Shown: one piece after another, positions 1 through 9,038 of the stretch
How the letters are laid out: each line of letters opens with the position of its first letter
How positions within the stretch are numbered: position 1 is the first letter of the stretch
NCBI GenBank assembly: GCA_002134785.1
Contig: MBQZ01000018.1
Span: 1 to 64,000, forward strand
DNA length: 64,000 nucleotides
Origin: Crenothrix sp. D3
GTDB taxonomy: Bacteria > Pseudomonadota > Gammaproteobacteria > Methylococcales > Methylomonadaceae
Direction: 5' to 3'
Notes under the pieces: model-generated
What the model was told of the DNA's origin: nothing
Database searches by the model: none
The model's input: the letters and a program-made list of their open reading frames with translations, nothing else
Program-made: the position numbers and the translations under genes

Positions 1-431
1 CGCTCCAATAGAGATAAGGTTCTCTTTTGGTGACTTTCTGACTTGGTAAGCATTCGCTTGTCGTACCACTCCAACGCTACAAACTCAAAACTATCAACAG
101 CCGATAATCCAGCATCAATACGCTTTTCGTTTTCGATAGTTTGTCGCTGCACTGCTTTTGCTTCTTTGCGTGTATCGCTGGGGTCTATGCCGTTTGCATT
201 TTGATTGCGTACTTCCTGAGCTTTTCGCCTGGCATCGGCTAAACCAGTGGCAGGGTAGACACCAATGGATAAGGTTTTACGCTTACCTCCGATGGTGTAA
301 TCAAATCGCCACCACTTCGCGCCATTAGGTTTAATGAGCAAATAGAGACCGCCACCATCATTAAGGCGTTTATCTTTGTCGGTGGGTTTTGCGTTACGAA
401 CAGTAACATCGGTTAGTAATTCTTTAGCCAT
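1..431 (-). CDS. P4-type tyrosine recombinase/integrase, N-terminal part (runs off window)
   Basis: Reading the minus strand from an ATG at 431 gives a protein beginning MAKELLTDVTVRNAKPTDKD and continuing open to the window edge, about 143 residues. The visible part has the features of the DUF4102 arm-binding domain of P4-type integrases (RLNDGGGLYL, then WWRFDY, then KTLSIGVYP). The catalytic tyrosine recombinase domain lies outside the window. The gene starts about 170 bases from the 3' end of ssrA and points away from it, the usual position of an integrase beside its attachment site. It probably marks the proximal end of a genomic island or prophage extending to the left. Intactness cannot be judged. 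Confidence 0.9.
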   Translation of the reverse strand, partial: MAKELLTDVTVRNAKPTDKDKRLNDGGGLYLLIKPNGAKWWRFDYTIGGKRKTLSIGVYPATGLADARRKAQEVRNQNANGIDPSDTRKEAKAVQRQTIENEKRIDAGLSAVDSFEFVALEWYDKRMLTKSESHQKRTLSLLE

Positions 432-433
432 TT

Positions 434-512
434 GCAGTAACTCCGAATGCAGTAACAGTAAGTTTTACCTGTTACTGTAAAACTTACTGCACTAAATGCA
501 AGCTGTTACTGC
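434..512. repeat. GCAGTAAC direct and inverted repeats in the integrase upstream region
   Basis: GCAGTAAC occurs at 434 and 449 and its complement GTTACTGC at 505. An inverted repeat GTAAGTTTTAC (458-468) / GTAAAACTTAC (477-487) lies between them. This sits directly upstream of the integrase start, between it and ssrA, so it could bind the integrase arm domain, an excisionase or a repressor. The role is inferred from position only. Confidence 0.55.
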
Positions 513-538
513 ATTTCTTTACACTTCGTTAGACAATA

Positions 539-573
539 AAAAACCCGCTAAGCCTTATGACTTGCGGGTTTTT
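539..573. terminator. Bidirectional hairpin terminator downstream of ssrA
   Basis: AAAAACCCGC (539-548) pairs with GCGGGTTTTT (564-573) around a 15-base loop. The stem carries A/T tracts on both flanks, so it can end transcription in either direction. It lies about 30 bases beyond the 3' end of the tmRNA on the minus strand. Confidence 0.8.
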
Positions 574-604
574 GTACTTCTTTACATCTTACTAAATGGA
601 TATT

Positions 605-978
605 TGGTGGAGGCGGCGGGAATTGAACCCGCGTCCGCAAATACTCCGCCACAAGGTCTACATGTTTATCTCGTACTTTGTATTTAACCGATAACGACCC
701 GACGAGCCAAGAAAGTTATCAGCGATTCTGTAGAGTTTTTGTGCATCCACACCAGACAGATTTCAGCACGATCTTATGTAAATGACCTCTGAGCGTTCCG
801 AAGAACTCCACCCGCATAAGCACAGATGGTCAAAGGAATGGTGCTGTGTTTAAGCAGCTAAAGCCATTGAGTAGTTTTCGTCATTTGCGAATACTTAGTT
901 TCTGTAGGATTTACGAGGTGTACAGTCCTCGACATGCACTTAAGGTTTTGCTATCCACGTCGAAGCCATGTCGCCCCC
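605..978 (-). ncRNA. ssrA: tmRNA (transfer-messenger RNA)
   Basis: The minus strand starts GGGGGCGACATGGCTTCGAC and ends with a T-arm plus CGCCTCCACCA. The 5' GGGGGCG pairs with the 3' CGCCTCC to form the seven-base acceptor stem, which fixes both ends at 978 and 605. The CCA end is encoded. The internal reading frame at 888-850 begins with resume codon GCA and encodes ANDENYSMALAA followed by TAA. The ANDENY start and hydrophobic ALAA end are the expected proteolysis tag. The RNA rescues stalled ribosomes together with SmpB. Its 3' end is a common integration site for P4-type integrases, one of which is next to it here. Confidence 0.96.
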
Positions 979-1109
979 TTTAGTACCGACCATTATACTT
1001 GATTTTTTATTTTTTACTAAGGTATTTAAAAGCATTACTCAGGGCAATCGCGCTTAAAAAACTTGAGAATAAAACCTGATTGAGGTGGTAAGGCAAGTAT
1101 TTTGAGCCG

Positions 1110-1307
1110 ATGATAAAAAAACCAACATCCTTAATTATCCAACACTTATCAAGTATTGAAGCCCAGAGAGTCAACAGACAAAAGAAACACAAACTCCAAG
1201 ACATATTTTTTATTAGCATTTGTGCGGTTATCTGTGGAGCAGATAACTGGGACTGGGTAGCCATTGAGGAGTTTGGCGTAGCCAAAAAACAGTGGTTCAC
1301 AGATTGA
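1110..1307 (+). pseudogene. ISAs1-family transposase, N-terminal remnant
   Basis: A 65-codon open frame contains the typical start of ISAs1 (H-repeat-associated) transposases: an SSIEAQRVNRQKKHKLQDI-like segment, then ISICAVICGADNWDWVAIEEFG. It stops after about 60 residues, whereas the family is about 370 residues long, and the DDE catalytic domain is absent. The end abuts the decayed IS1 remnant. It is a dead fragment, part of an insertion-sequence scrapyard between ssrA and nadB. Confidence 0.8.
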
Positions 1308-1645
1308 TTTTTATTGCGTCTATTTGATTTATTAAAAATAAAGTATGTTTTTCAATTTTTAGTTGGCAACATCTCTCATGTTTATCAGCCTCAATGTGAC
1401 GTTCATACCCCCCAATCATTTGTGTAGAAGCAAGTAATATTAAAGGGGGCAAGCAAGGTTTTGAGTTGCCTGAATACGTCATCCTTACGCTTACCAAATA
1501 CATAAGCGAGTTATCGTGTTAGTTGCATGGTCAACGGCGTGCCACAGCCAGCGTTGGTTGGATTTGTTGCCAACATAAGACTACTGTGCCATATCGTGGA
1601 TACCGCTGCCATTGATTGCCACACAGGTTTTTTATTGCCTAATTC
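1297..1645 (-). pseudogene. IS1-family transposase remnant (frameshifted, internally deleted)
   Basis: Pieces of IS1 InsA/InsB can be read on the minus strand in successive frames. KTCVAINGSGIHDMA (InsA-like) is followed at once by SYVGNKSNQRWLWHAVDHAT. After a frame change come YVFGKRKDDVFRQLKTLL and FYTNDWG, and after another GYERHIEADKHE. A TAG replaces the expected Trp before SYVGNK. The jump from InsA to late InsB sequence shows an internal deletion, and at least two frameshifts follow. No intact element or clear terminal inverted repeats were found. Confidence 0.85.
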
Positions 1646-3235
1646 CTAAGGTGTTAAAACAGTGTTTTGTGGCGGTTGACTGTCATCGGTTTCTGGATAA
1701 TCTAAGGTATAGTGCAAACCACGGCTTTCTTTACGTTGCTTAGCGCAACGAATGATTAATTCAGCAACGATGACGAGGTTGCGTAATTCCAGCAAGTCAC
1801 TGGTAACACGGAAATGCGCGTAATATTCGGCAATTTCTTTTTTGAGCAAGTCCACACGATTCATGGCGCGGTCTAAACGTTTGTCGGTTCTAACTATCCC
1901 TACATAATCCCACATAAATCGCCGTAATTCATGCCAGTTGTGCGATACCACCACTTCTTCATCTGAATCAATTACTTGTGATTCATCCCAGTCTGGAATA
2001 GCAGCCGCAGGTGCAATTGCGGCCAATTTTTGTAAAATATCTTCACTGGCACGTTCTGCAAACACTAAACACTCCAATAAGGAATTGCTTGCCATGCGAT
2101 TAGCCCCATGTAAGCCAGTACTCGCGACTTCACCAATTGCATAAAGATTAGTGATATTGGTACGCGCATAACTATCCGTTAAGACTCCGCCACAGGTGTA
2201 ATGCGCGGCTGGGACAACAGGAATGGGTTGTTTGGTAATATCTATATCGAATTTAAGACAGGTTTCATAAATAGTCGGAAAGTGTTCGCGTATAAACGCC
2301 TCCGACTTATGGCTAATATCGAGATAAACACAATCGATACCGCGTTTTTTTATTTCATGATCTATGGCTCTAGCAACAATATCACGCGGAGCTAGCTCAG
2401 CTCTGGCATCAAACTTGTGCATGAAAGGCGAACCGTCAGGCAGAATTAGTTTACCGCCCTCCCCTCTGACTGCTTCACTGATTAAAAAAGATTGCGCGTG
2501 CGGATGATATAAACACGTTGGGTGGAACTGCATAAACTCCATGTTACTGATTTGGCAGCCTGCACGCCACGCTAATGCAATGCCATCACCCGTCGCGCTT
2601 TGTGGGTTGGTACTGTACAAATACACTTTACTCGCGCCACCTGTGGCTAACACCACCACGCGGGCGGTGATGGTGTTGACTTGTTGTTGTTTGGAGTCTA
2701 AAACATAAGCACCCACCACACGCTTATCTGTTTTATCGGTAATGAGTTCGACCACATTATGATGTTCTAACAAAGTGATATTAGTATGTTCCTGAGCGCG
2801 TTCAATCAGTGATAAAGAGACGGCTTTTCCTGTAGCATCGGCAGTATGCACTATGCGGCGATGTGAATGCCCACCTTCACGATTTAAATGCAGTTTTATT
2901 TCGCCATCGGCGGTTTGTTCTTCGGTAAAAACAACACCTTGTTCGCGTAGCCAGTTAATTGATTTTTTGCCGTGGGTGACAGTGAGTCTAACAATGTCGG
3001 GATTGCATAAGCCTGCCCCCGCATCGAGGGTATCGTCAATATGCGATTCAATTGAATCATCGGCATCAAAAACAGCCGATATTCCACCTTGTGCATAGTA
3101 AGTGCTACCAGCTGTCAGCGCGAATTTTGATAAGACAGCAACCCGAACGGAATAATCGGCTAATCGTAAAGCCAGACTTAAACCAGCCCCGCCACTGCCA
3201 ATAATAAGCACATCGTAATTTTTTGAGTTGGACAT
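1646..3235 (-). CDS. nadB: L-aspartate oxidase
   Basis: The 529-residue protein matches NadB in length and layout. An FAD-binding dinucleotide fold opens the protein ([11 protein letters not shown], residues about 13-23). The fumarate reductase-like core includes [23 protein letters not shown] and [14 protein letters not shown]-terminal helical domain ends the chain. The cytoplasmic enzyme oxidises L-aspartate to iminoaspartate, the first step of NAD synthesis with NadA. The gene is divergent from mucD across a 235-base gap. In Pseudomonas-like genomes nadB neighbours algU-mucAB-mucD; here the sigma and anti-sigma genes are absent between nadB and mucD. The start at 3235 gives the complete FAD fold. 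Confidence 0.95.
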   Translation of the reverse strand: MSNSKNYDVLIIGSGGAGLSLALRLADYSVRVAVLSKFALTAGSTYYAQGGISAVFDADDSIESHIDDTLDAGAGLCNPDIVRLTVTHGKKSINWLREQGVVFTEEQTADGEIKLHLNREGGHSHRRIVHTADATGKAVSLSLIERAQEHTNITLLEHHNVVELITDKTDKRVVGAYVLDSKQQQVNTITARVVVLATGGASKVYLYSTNPQSATGDGIALAWRAGCQISNMEFMQFHPTCLYHPHAQSFLISEAVRGEGGKLILPDGSPFMHKFDARAELAPRDIVARAIDHEIKKRGIDCVYLDISHKSEAFIREHFPTIYETCLKFDIDITKQPIPVVPAAHYTCGGVLTDSYARTNITNLYAIGEVASTGLHGANRMASNSLLECLVFAERASEDILQKLAAIAPAAAIPDWDESQVIDSDEEVVVSHNWHELRRFMWDYVGIVRTDKRLDRAMNRVDLLKKEIAEYYAHFRVTSDLLELRNLVIVAELIIRCAKQRKESRGLHYTLDYPETDDSQPPQNTVLTP

Positions 3236-3470
3236 AAACGCAGTTAGATTAGTTGATAAAGTGGCTTAATAAGCATCGTTTAGCGATAATAACGCTTTTT
3301 AAAAATGTTAGCCCAATTTTTGTCATTATTTTGTCATAAAACGAGTGCTGTTGTATTTGTCCATTCAGCCCATAAATCAGCCGTTGTTAATTAAATGGCG
3401 CAGGTAGGTTTTAAGCTAACTATCTTAATTTAGAGTAAATTGTTTTTTCCCGTTAAAAAGTGGAGATGTT

Positions 3471-4889
3471 ATGTTCAAAAATATCAAATGGTTTTTATTT
3501 TTAATAATGCTAGTTAGTCAGTCAGTTTTAGCGCAACTGCCCGATTTTACTGACATGGTAAAAACTAATGGGGCATCGGTGGTTAATATTAGTACAACGC
3601 AAAAAGCTAAAACTGATGAAGCCAGTCTCACGAAAGAACCTGCAATGCCAGAAGGAATGCCGCCTGAAATGGAGGAATTATTTAAACATTTTTATAAAAA
3701 TCCTGATGGTGAAGGTGGTGAAGAAGATGATGGCGGCGATGAAGATGCACAGTCTTTAGGATCTGGTTTTATAATTTCTAAAGATGGCTATGTATTGACT
3801 AATCATCATGTGGTTAAAAATGCTGATGAAATTATCGTTAAATTGTCTGACCGTCGTGAATTAGTTGCTAAATTGATTGGTTCGGATGTACGCACTGACG
3901 TGGCAGTATTAAAAGTCGATGCCACTGATTTACCTGCTGTGACTATTGGCTCGCCCGAAGCATTAAAAGTCGGCGAATGGGTGCTGGCAATCGGTTCACC
4001 GTTTGGTTTTGAACAATCAGCCACTGCGGGCATCGTCAGCGCGAAAGGACGTAGTTTACCTGGTGGTAATTATGTGCCGTTTATTCAAACCGATGTCGCT
4101 ATCAACCCTGGTAACTCAGGCGGGCCATTATTCAACATGGAAGGCAAAGTAGTCGGTATCAACTCACAGATTTACAGTCGCACAGGCGGCTTTATGGGGC
4201 TATCGTTTTCTATTCCGATGGATGTCGTGATGAATGTGGTTGAGCAAATAAAAATCAGCGGCAAAGCCTCACATGGTTGGTTGGGTGTGCAGATACAGGA
4301 TGTTACACGCAAACTAGCAGAATCCTTTGGCATGAAAAACCCTCAAGGTGCGTTAGTTGCTAGAATCATGCCTGATAGCCCTGCATCACACGCTGATATA
4401 CAAATTGGTGATATTATTACTGAATTTAACGGTCAAGCCATTGAAAAATCTGGTGATTTGCCACCAATGGTGGGGGTCACACCTATTAATAATGAGGCAA
4501 CTCTAAAAATTATTCGACTAGGGGAAACCAAAACCATCACCTTTAAAGTTGGGTTATTACCTGATCAAGATAAAAAAATTGCCAAAACCAAAGAAGAGGT
4601 CAAACCCTCTAATAAATTAGGCGTTAAAGTCAGCGACTTAACCGCAGAAGAAAGAGAAGCCGCACAAGTTCCTAAGGGCGGCGTGTTAGTACGCGAAGTA
4701 GAAAAAGGGGCAGCCAAAGACGCAGGTATTAGTCGTGGCGATGTGATTTTACGCATTCAAAATGAAGTGATTAATGGCGCGGATGATTTTGATAAAATTG
4801 TCAAAAAATTACCTGTGGATAAATCAATTGCTGTGTTGATTCAACATCGTGGTAATCCTGCCTTCTTGGCACTTAAAATAGATAAGTAG
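3471..4889 (+). CDS. mucD: Periplasmic serine protease, DegP/MucD (HtrA) family
   Basis: This 472-residue HtrA protease has a signal peptide ending near residue 21 (SVLA/Q). An acidic glycine-rich insert follows at about 77-94. The trypsin-like domain carries the catalytic triad: His113 in TNHHVV, Asp143 in RTDVAVL and Ser216 in GNSGGPL. Two PDZ domains follow, at about 270-360 and 375-470. The enzyme degrades or refolds misfolded envelope proteins. A GGAG ribosome binding site precedes the ATG. Position next to nadB fits MucD, but no rpoE/algU, rseA/mucA or rseB/mucB gene lies upstream, so its stress control must be encoded elsewhere. It converges on the pilus ATPase genes. Confidence 0.93.
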   Translation: MFKNIKWFLFLIMLVSQSVLAQLPDFTDMVKTNGASVVNISTTQKAKTDEASLTKEPAMPEGMPPEMEELFKHFYKNPDGEGGEEDDGGDEDAQSLGSGFIISKDGYVLTNHHVVKNADEIIVKLSDRRELVAKLIGSDVRTDVAVLKVDATDLPAVTIGSPEALKVGEWVLAIGSPFGFEQSATAGIVSAKGRSLPGGNYVPFIQTDVAINPGNSGGPLFNMEGKVVGINSQIYSRTGGFMGLSFSIPMDVVMNVVEQIKISGKASHGWLGVQIQDVTRKLAESFGMKNPQGALVARIMPDSPASHADIQIGDIITEFNGQAIEKSGDLPPMVGVTPINNEATLKIIRLGETKTITFKVGLLPDQDKKIAKTKEEVKPSNKLGVKVSDLTAEEREAAQVPKGGVLVREVEKGAAKDAGISRGDVILRIQNEVINGADDFDKIVKKLPVDKSIAVLIQHRGNPAFLALKIDK

Positions 4890-4903
4890 TTCTTAACGCG
4901 GTA

Positions 4904-4927
4904 GGGGGGGGCGGATTGTATCCGCCC
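4904..4927. terminator. Hairpin between convergent mucD and pilus ATPase gene
   Basis: A G-run leads into GGGCGGAT (4909-4916), which pairs with ATCCGCCC (4920-4927) across a three-base loop. It lies in the 80-base gap between two convergent genes and can end transcripts from either side. No long T tract follows, so it may instead be one of the dispersed GC-rich palindromes seen elsewhere in the window. Confidence 0.5.
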
Positions 4928-4969
4928 TTGTCAATCCCTCTGGGAATGGTAATACCATTAAGTTAATGT

Positions 4970-6418
4970 TTAACCAAATGTGATTTTAGCTTCCAAATCA
5001 TTGCGGGAATCAGCATTTTTTAATGCTTCTTCCATGCTAATTTTTTCTGCTTTATAAAGATCATGTAAAGCATCATCAAATGTTTTCATACCTTTACTGC
5101 CACTGCTTTTCATCGCCTCTTTAATTTCATTGAGTTCGCCTTTTAAAATCAAACTGGAAATATGTGGTGTATTAATCATGACTTCAATCGCTGCACACCG
5201 TTTGCCTGCTAAGTCAGGAATTAAACGTTGAGATACAACGCCATTTAAGTTAGTGGCAAGATCCATGAACAATTGTCTGTGTTGAACGTGTGGGAACATA
5301 TTAATAATACGATCCATCGCTTGGTTGGCATTATTAGCGTGTAACGTTGAAATACATAAATGCCCTGTGTTGGCAAGTTCTAGCGCGGCTTCCATTGTTT
5401 CTCTGTCACGAATTTCACCGATTAAAATAACGTCAGGTGCTTCGCGTAAGCTGGCTTTTAACGCTCTGGCATAAGATACCGTATCAATACCGACTTCGCG
5501 TTGATTCATGATGGACATGATGTTGGGGTGTGAAAATTCCACAGGATCTTCAATGGTTAGAATATGCCCTGCTGAGTTGGCATTGCGGTGGTTAATCATT
5601 GCCGCTAAGGTGGTTGATTTACCCGAACCTGTCGCGCCAACCATGAGCAGGAGACCGCGTTTTGCCATGATAAGTTCTAGCAAAATTTCGGGTAACCCCA
5701 TGCTTTCGGCAGTAGGAATAATGGATGGAATCAAGCGCATGACTAAACCGACAGTTCGGCGTTGATAAAAGGCATTAGCCCGAAAACGCGCACTACCATC
5801 GGGCATGGCAATCGCAAAATCTAGGTCTTTAGTGATTAGAAACTCATCAATCTGCTCTTGTGTCATAATACCTAACGTGGCGGATTTTGTTAACTCAGGC
5901 GTGAGTAAAAAATCGTCCAATTTAACCACTTTTCCATAAATTTTGGCTTTAACAGGTGAATCGACGGTTAAAAATAAATCAGATGCGCCAAGTTCAATTA
6001 TTTTTTTCAAATAAGGCAATATATTTAAATCACCTATCGGTGCTTTGCCTAGCACTTCAATGGGCTTGTTCTCCTTGGCAAACTTGATTTCATCAGCTGT
6101 ACACGGTCTGATTAACAACGCTAAACCATTGTCATCTACTTCGATATGGACATTAAAATACTCGTCATCGGGCGTAACGTAGTCAATCGTTAGTTTACTC
6201 GAATTAATCAAAATGTTCTTTTGTCTTTCAGTCAGTAGACTAAAGGCAATTTGATCTGTCATCGTATCGGTTAACTCGGTTTTACCCAATGGTCTGTTTT
6301 CACCCGCTAAAAAAAGCATTATCGGTGAACCTACTTTCAACGATAAATGATCCGCATTTTTTTCCAGCAATAATTTTAAATAAGGTTTTAAATCGATGGT
6401 ATTAACTGGCTTAAGCAT
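4970..6418 (-). CDS. PilT/PilU-family type IV pilus retraction ATPase with duplicated N-terminal domain
   Basis: The 482-residue protein has a complete PilT-type ATPase: Walker A GATGSGKST (261-269), an Asp box around TIEDPVEF, Walker B DVILIGEIRD and the His box GHLCISTLHANNANQAMDR. These hexameric cytoplasmic motors power pilus retraction. It is about 100 residues longer than usual PilT/PilU. Residues 1-118 look like an extra, diverged copy of the PAS-like N-terminal domain, which recurs at about 130-230: ADHLSLKVGSPI in the first corresponds to ASDLFLTVDSPV in the second. It is 50 bases downstream of a second, normal-length ATPase and probably co-transcribed with it. Confidence 0.9.
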   Translation of the reverse strand: MLKPVNTIDLKPYLKLLLEKNADHLSLKVGSPIMLFLAGENRPLGKTELTDTMTDQIAFSLLTERQKNILINSSKLTIDYVTPDDEYFNVHIEVDDNGLALLIRPCTADEIKFAKENKPIEVLGKAPIGDLNILPYLKKIIELGASDLFLTVDSPVKAKIYGKVVKLDDFLLTPELTKSATLGIMTQEQIDEFLITKDLDFAIAMPDGSARFRANAFYQRRTVGLVMRLIPSIIPTAESMGLPEILLELIMAKRGLLLMVGATGSGKSTTLAAMINHRNANSAGHILTIEDPVEFSHPNIMSIMNQREVGIDTVSYARALKASLREAPDVILIGEIRDRETMEAALELANTGHLCISTLHANNANQAMDRIINMFPHVQHRQLFMDLATNLNGVVSQRLIPDLAGKRCAAIEVMINTPHISSLILKGELNEIKEAMKSSGSKGMKTFDDALHDLYKAEKISMEEALKNADSRNDLEAKITFG

Positions 6419-6468
6419 AATGGATAATTTTAGTAGATTAAAGGCTGCGCACGTTTCTTATTTAACTT

Positions 6469-7605
6469 TTATGCTTCTTCGTCATCAGTGCCCTCTAGGG
6501 TTAAGGTCTCCCGTCCTAAGTCCCCGCCATCGGCTAACTTAATCTGTAACCGTAATTCGTTAGCAGAGTCGGCATTTCTTAAGGCTTCTTCATAAGTTAT
6601 CTTACCGCTATGGTATAAATCAAATAAGGCTTGGTCAAAGGTTTGCATTCCTAATTCACGCGATTTTTTCATGATGGGTTTAATGCTAGATGATTCACCT
6701 TTAGCGATTAAGTCAGTAATTAACGGCGTGTTTAACAAGATTTCAATCGCAGCACAACGCCCACCATCAACTGTTTTAACGAGACGTTGGGAAACAATAG
6801 CGCGTAAATTAACTGAAATGTCCTGCATTAGCTTGGTGTGTGATGAGATGGGGAAAAATCCCAGTACCCGATCAATTGCCTGATTAGCATTATTAGCGTG
6901 TAAGGTTGCCATTGCTAAATGCCCTGTTTGCGCAAATTCAAGACCAAAATTCATGATTTCAGCATCACGAATTTCGCCCAGTAAAATGACATCAGGTGCT
7001 TGACGCAACGTATTATGTAGCGCGATTTCCCAACTTTTAGTATCAACGCCCACTTCTCGTTGCATCATCACGCAATTTTTATGAGGATGCACATATTCAA
7101 TGGGGTCTTCTATGGTAATAATGTGACCGTAACTATTTTCGTTACGGTAATCAATCAAGGCCGCCATTGAGGTTGATTTACCCGAACCTGTACCACCCAC
7201 CATGATGATTAAACCATTCTTCGCCATGATGATTTCTTTTAAAACTTGCGGCAATCCGAGTTTATCAAAATTGGGGATTTCAGCAGCGATAACCCGCATC
7301 ACTAAGCCTTGACAGCCTTGTTGTACAAAGGCATTGACACGAAAACGTCCTAAATTCGCTGGTGCAATCGCAAAATTACATTCTTGAGTCGCCTCAAACT
7401 CCTTAAGTTGCTTGTCATTCATAATACACTGAGTGATTGCCTTAGAATCATTGGCGGATAATACTTGTTTCATGACAGGCATCATTTTTCCTTTAATTTT
7501 TACAGCAGGGGGAAAACCAGCTGTAATAAATAAGTCAGAACCTTCTTTTTCCAACATCAATCTAAGCAACTTGATGATGAATGACATTGCCTCATTTTTT
7601 TCCAT
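6469..7605 (-). CDS. pilU: PilU-type twitching motility ATPase
   Basis: This 378-residue ATPase has the length and motif order of PilU: an N-terminal domain with GSDLFITAGFPPAVKIKGK, Walker A GGTGSGKST, TIEDPIEYVH, Walker B DVILLGEIRD and the His box GHLAMATLHANNANQAIDR. The acidic C-terminal tail (LEGTDDEEA) is typical of PilU rather than PilT. It retracts type IV pili, normally with PilT, for twitching, adhesion or DNA uptake. The unusual longer ATPase follows it on the same strand. No other pilus genes are in the window. Confidence 0.88.
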   Translation of the reverse strand: MEKNEAMSFIIKLLRLMLEKEGSDLFITAGFPPAVKIKGKMMPVMKQVLSANDSKAITQCIMNDKQLKEFEATQECNFAIAPANLGRFRVNAFVQQGCQGLVMRVIAAEIPNFDKLGLPQVLKEIIMAKNGLIIMVGGTGSGKSTSMAALIDYRNENSYGHIITIEDPIEYVHPHKNCVMMQREVGVDTKSWEIALHNTLRQAPDVILLGEIRDAEIMNFGLEFAQTGHLAMATLHANNANQAIDRVLGFFPISSHTKLMQDISVNLRAIVSQRLVKTVDGGRCAAIEILLNTPLITDLIAKGESSSIKPIMKKSRELGMQTFDQALFDLYHSGKITYEEALRNADSANELRLQIKLADGGDLGRETLTLEGTDDEEA

Positions 7606-7642
7606 TAGTATTCCTTTTCAAAGTGCTCACATGGGGCAATAT

Positions 7643-8866
7643 CTAGTCACTGCCTTGCTCTAATTTAAACGCCGCGTGTAACGCTCTGACTGCCAATTCC
7701 ATATATTTTTCATCAACCACTACCGAAATTTTAATTTCTGAAGTAGAAATCATACGGATATTAATACCCTCGGCAGCTAAAGTCTGAAACATAGTGCTGG
7801 CAATACCCGCATGAGAGCGCATACCGACACCCACAATAGACACTTTAACAATACTATCATCGCCTGTGACCTTTCTCGCGCCTAGTGCAGCACAAGTTTC
7901 TTCCAGTGACGTTTTGGCACGCTGATAATCATTACGATGTACGGTAAAGGTAAAATCGGTGGTCGCATCATCGGCAATATTTTGAATAATCATATCGACT
8001 TCAATATTAGCTGCGGCAATTGGACCTAAAATTTTAAACGCAACACCTGGCAAATCTGGCACGCCCGTAATCGTTAATTTCGCCTCATCGCGATTAAAAG
8101 CAATGCCAGAAATTAATGCACTTTCCATTTGTGATTCCTCGTAAGTAATGAGTGTGCCACACCCATCTTTAAATGATGATAATACCCGCAGCGCAACATT
8201 ATATTTGCCTGCAAATTCAACTGACCTAATCTGTAATACTTTTGAGCCTAAACTGGCCATTTCTAGCATTTCTTCAAACGTAATTCTATCCAAACGACGA
8301 GCTTTAGGTTCAACTCTGGGGTCAGTGGTATAAACACCATCGACATCGGTATAAATATGGCATTCATCCGCTTTTAGCGCGGCAGCTAAGGCAACAGCCG
8401 TGGTATCTGAACCGCCACGTCCTAAGGTAGTGATATTATCGCCTTCATCAACCCCTTGAAAACCTGCCACCACCACCACTTTACCTGCGTTCAAATCGGC
8501 GTGAATACGGTCATCGTCAATTTTACGAATCCGTGCTTTGGTGTAACTACTATCGGTCAATATTTTGACCTGACTACCTGTATAAGAACACGCATCACAG
8601 CCCAATTCATGCAAAGCCATCGTTAATAATGCCACGGTGACTTGCTCGCCTGTTGAAATTAATACATCCAATTCTCGTTCGGTTGGATGTGCTTGCATTT
8701 CCTTTGCTAAACCGATTAAACGGTTAGTTTCGCCGCTCATTGCCGACAAAACCACCACAATCTGATCGCCTAACGCATGAGCTTTTTTTACTTTTTTAGC
8801 GACGGCTTTTATACGCTCGACATTGCCGACCGATGTACCGCCAAATTTATAAACATAAAGTGCCAT
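7643..8866 (-). CDS. lysC: Aspartate kinase
   Basis: The 407-residue monofunctional aspartokinase begins MALYVYKFGGTSVG, the KFGGTS nucleotide-binding motif. It carries GRGGSDTTAVALA and TDVDGVYTTDP in the kinase domain. Two regulatory ACT domains occupy about 265-400 (ITGVPDLPGVAFKIL; SIVGVGMRSHAGIA). It phosphorylates L-aspartate to start lysine, threonine and methionine synthesis and should be feedback regulated through the ACT domains. The length and MALYV start match the LysC found near alaS-recA in Pseudomonas and Methylococcales. No csrA follows it here, and two secreted-protein genes separate it from alaS. Confidence 0.96.
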   Translation of the reverse strand: MALYVYKFGGTSVGNVERIKAVAKKVKKAHALGDQIVVVLSAMSGETNRLIGLAKEMQAHPTERELDVLISTGEQVTVALLTMALHELGCDACSYTGSQVKILTDSSYTKARIRKIDDDRIHADLNAGKVVVVAGFQGVDEGDNITTLGRGGSDTTAVALAAALKADECHIYTDVDGVYTTDPRVEPKARRLDRITFEEMLEMASLGSKVLQIRSVEFAGKYNVALRVLSSFKDGCGTLITYEESQMESALISGIAFNRDEAKLTITGVPDLPGVAFKILGPIAAANIEVDMIIQNIADDATTDFTFTVHRNDYQRAKTSLEETCAALGARKVTGDDSIVKVSIVGVGMRSHAGIASTMFQTLAAEGINIRMISTSEIKISVVVDEKYMELAVRALHAAFKLEQGSD

Positions 8867-9038
8867 TTTAAAACCCGTTGTGTGTTATTTCTTGCGAAGC
8901 ATAATAAGATTATCTTTCATTTCGCCATGAAAAAAATTTTTGTGTTTTGATGAGCCATTATAAATGGCATAAGCACCGTTATATATTGCATGAAGCCAAA
9001 TTTCATGTACTACCTGCTTTACTTAACAGTGGAAATCA

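Noticed and set aside
496-687. 63-codon plus-strand ORF over the terminator and the 3' part of ssrA
   Set aside because: It overlaps the tmRNA on the opposite strand and has no recognisable product.
1007-1300. 97-codon minus-strand ORF opposite the ISAs1 remnant
   Set aside because: It is largely antisense to the transposase fragment and has no family resemblance.
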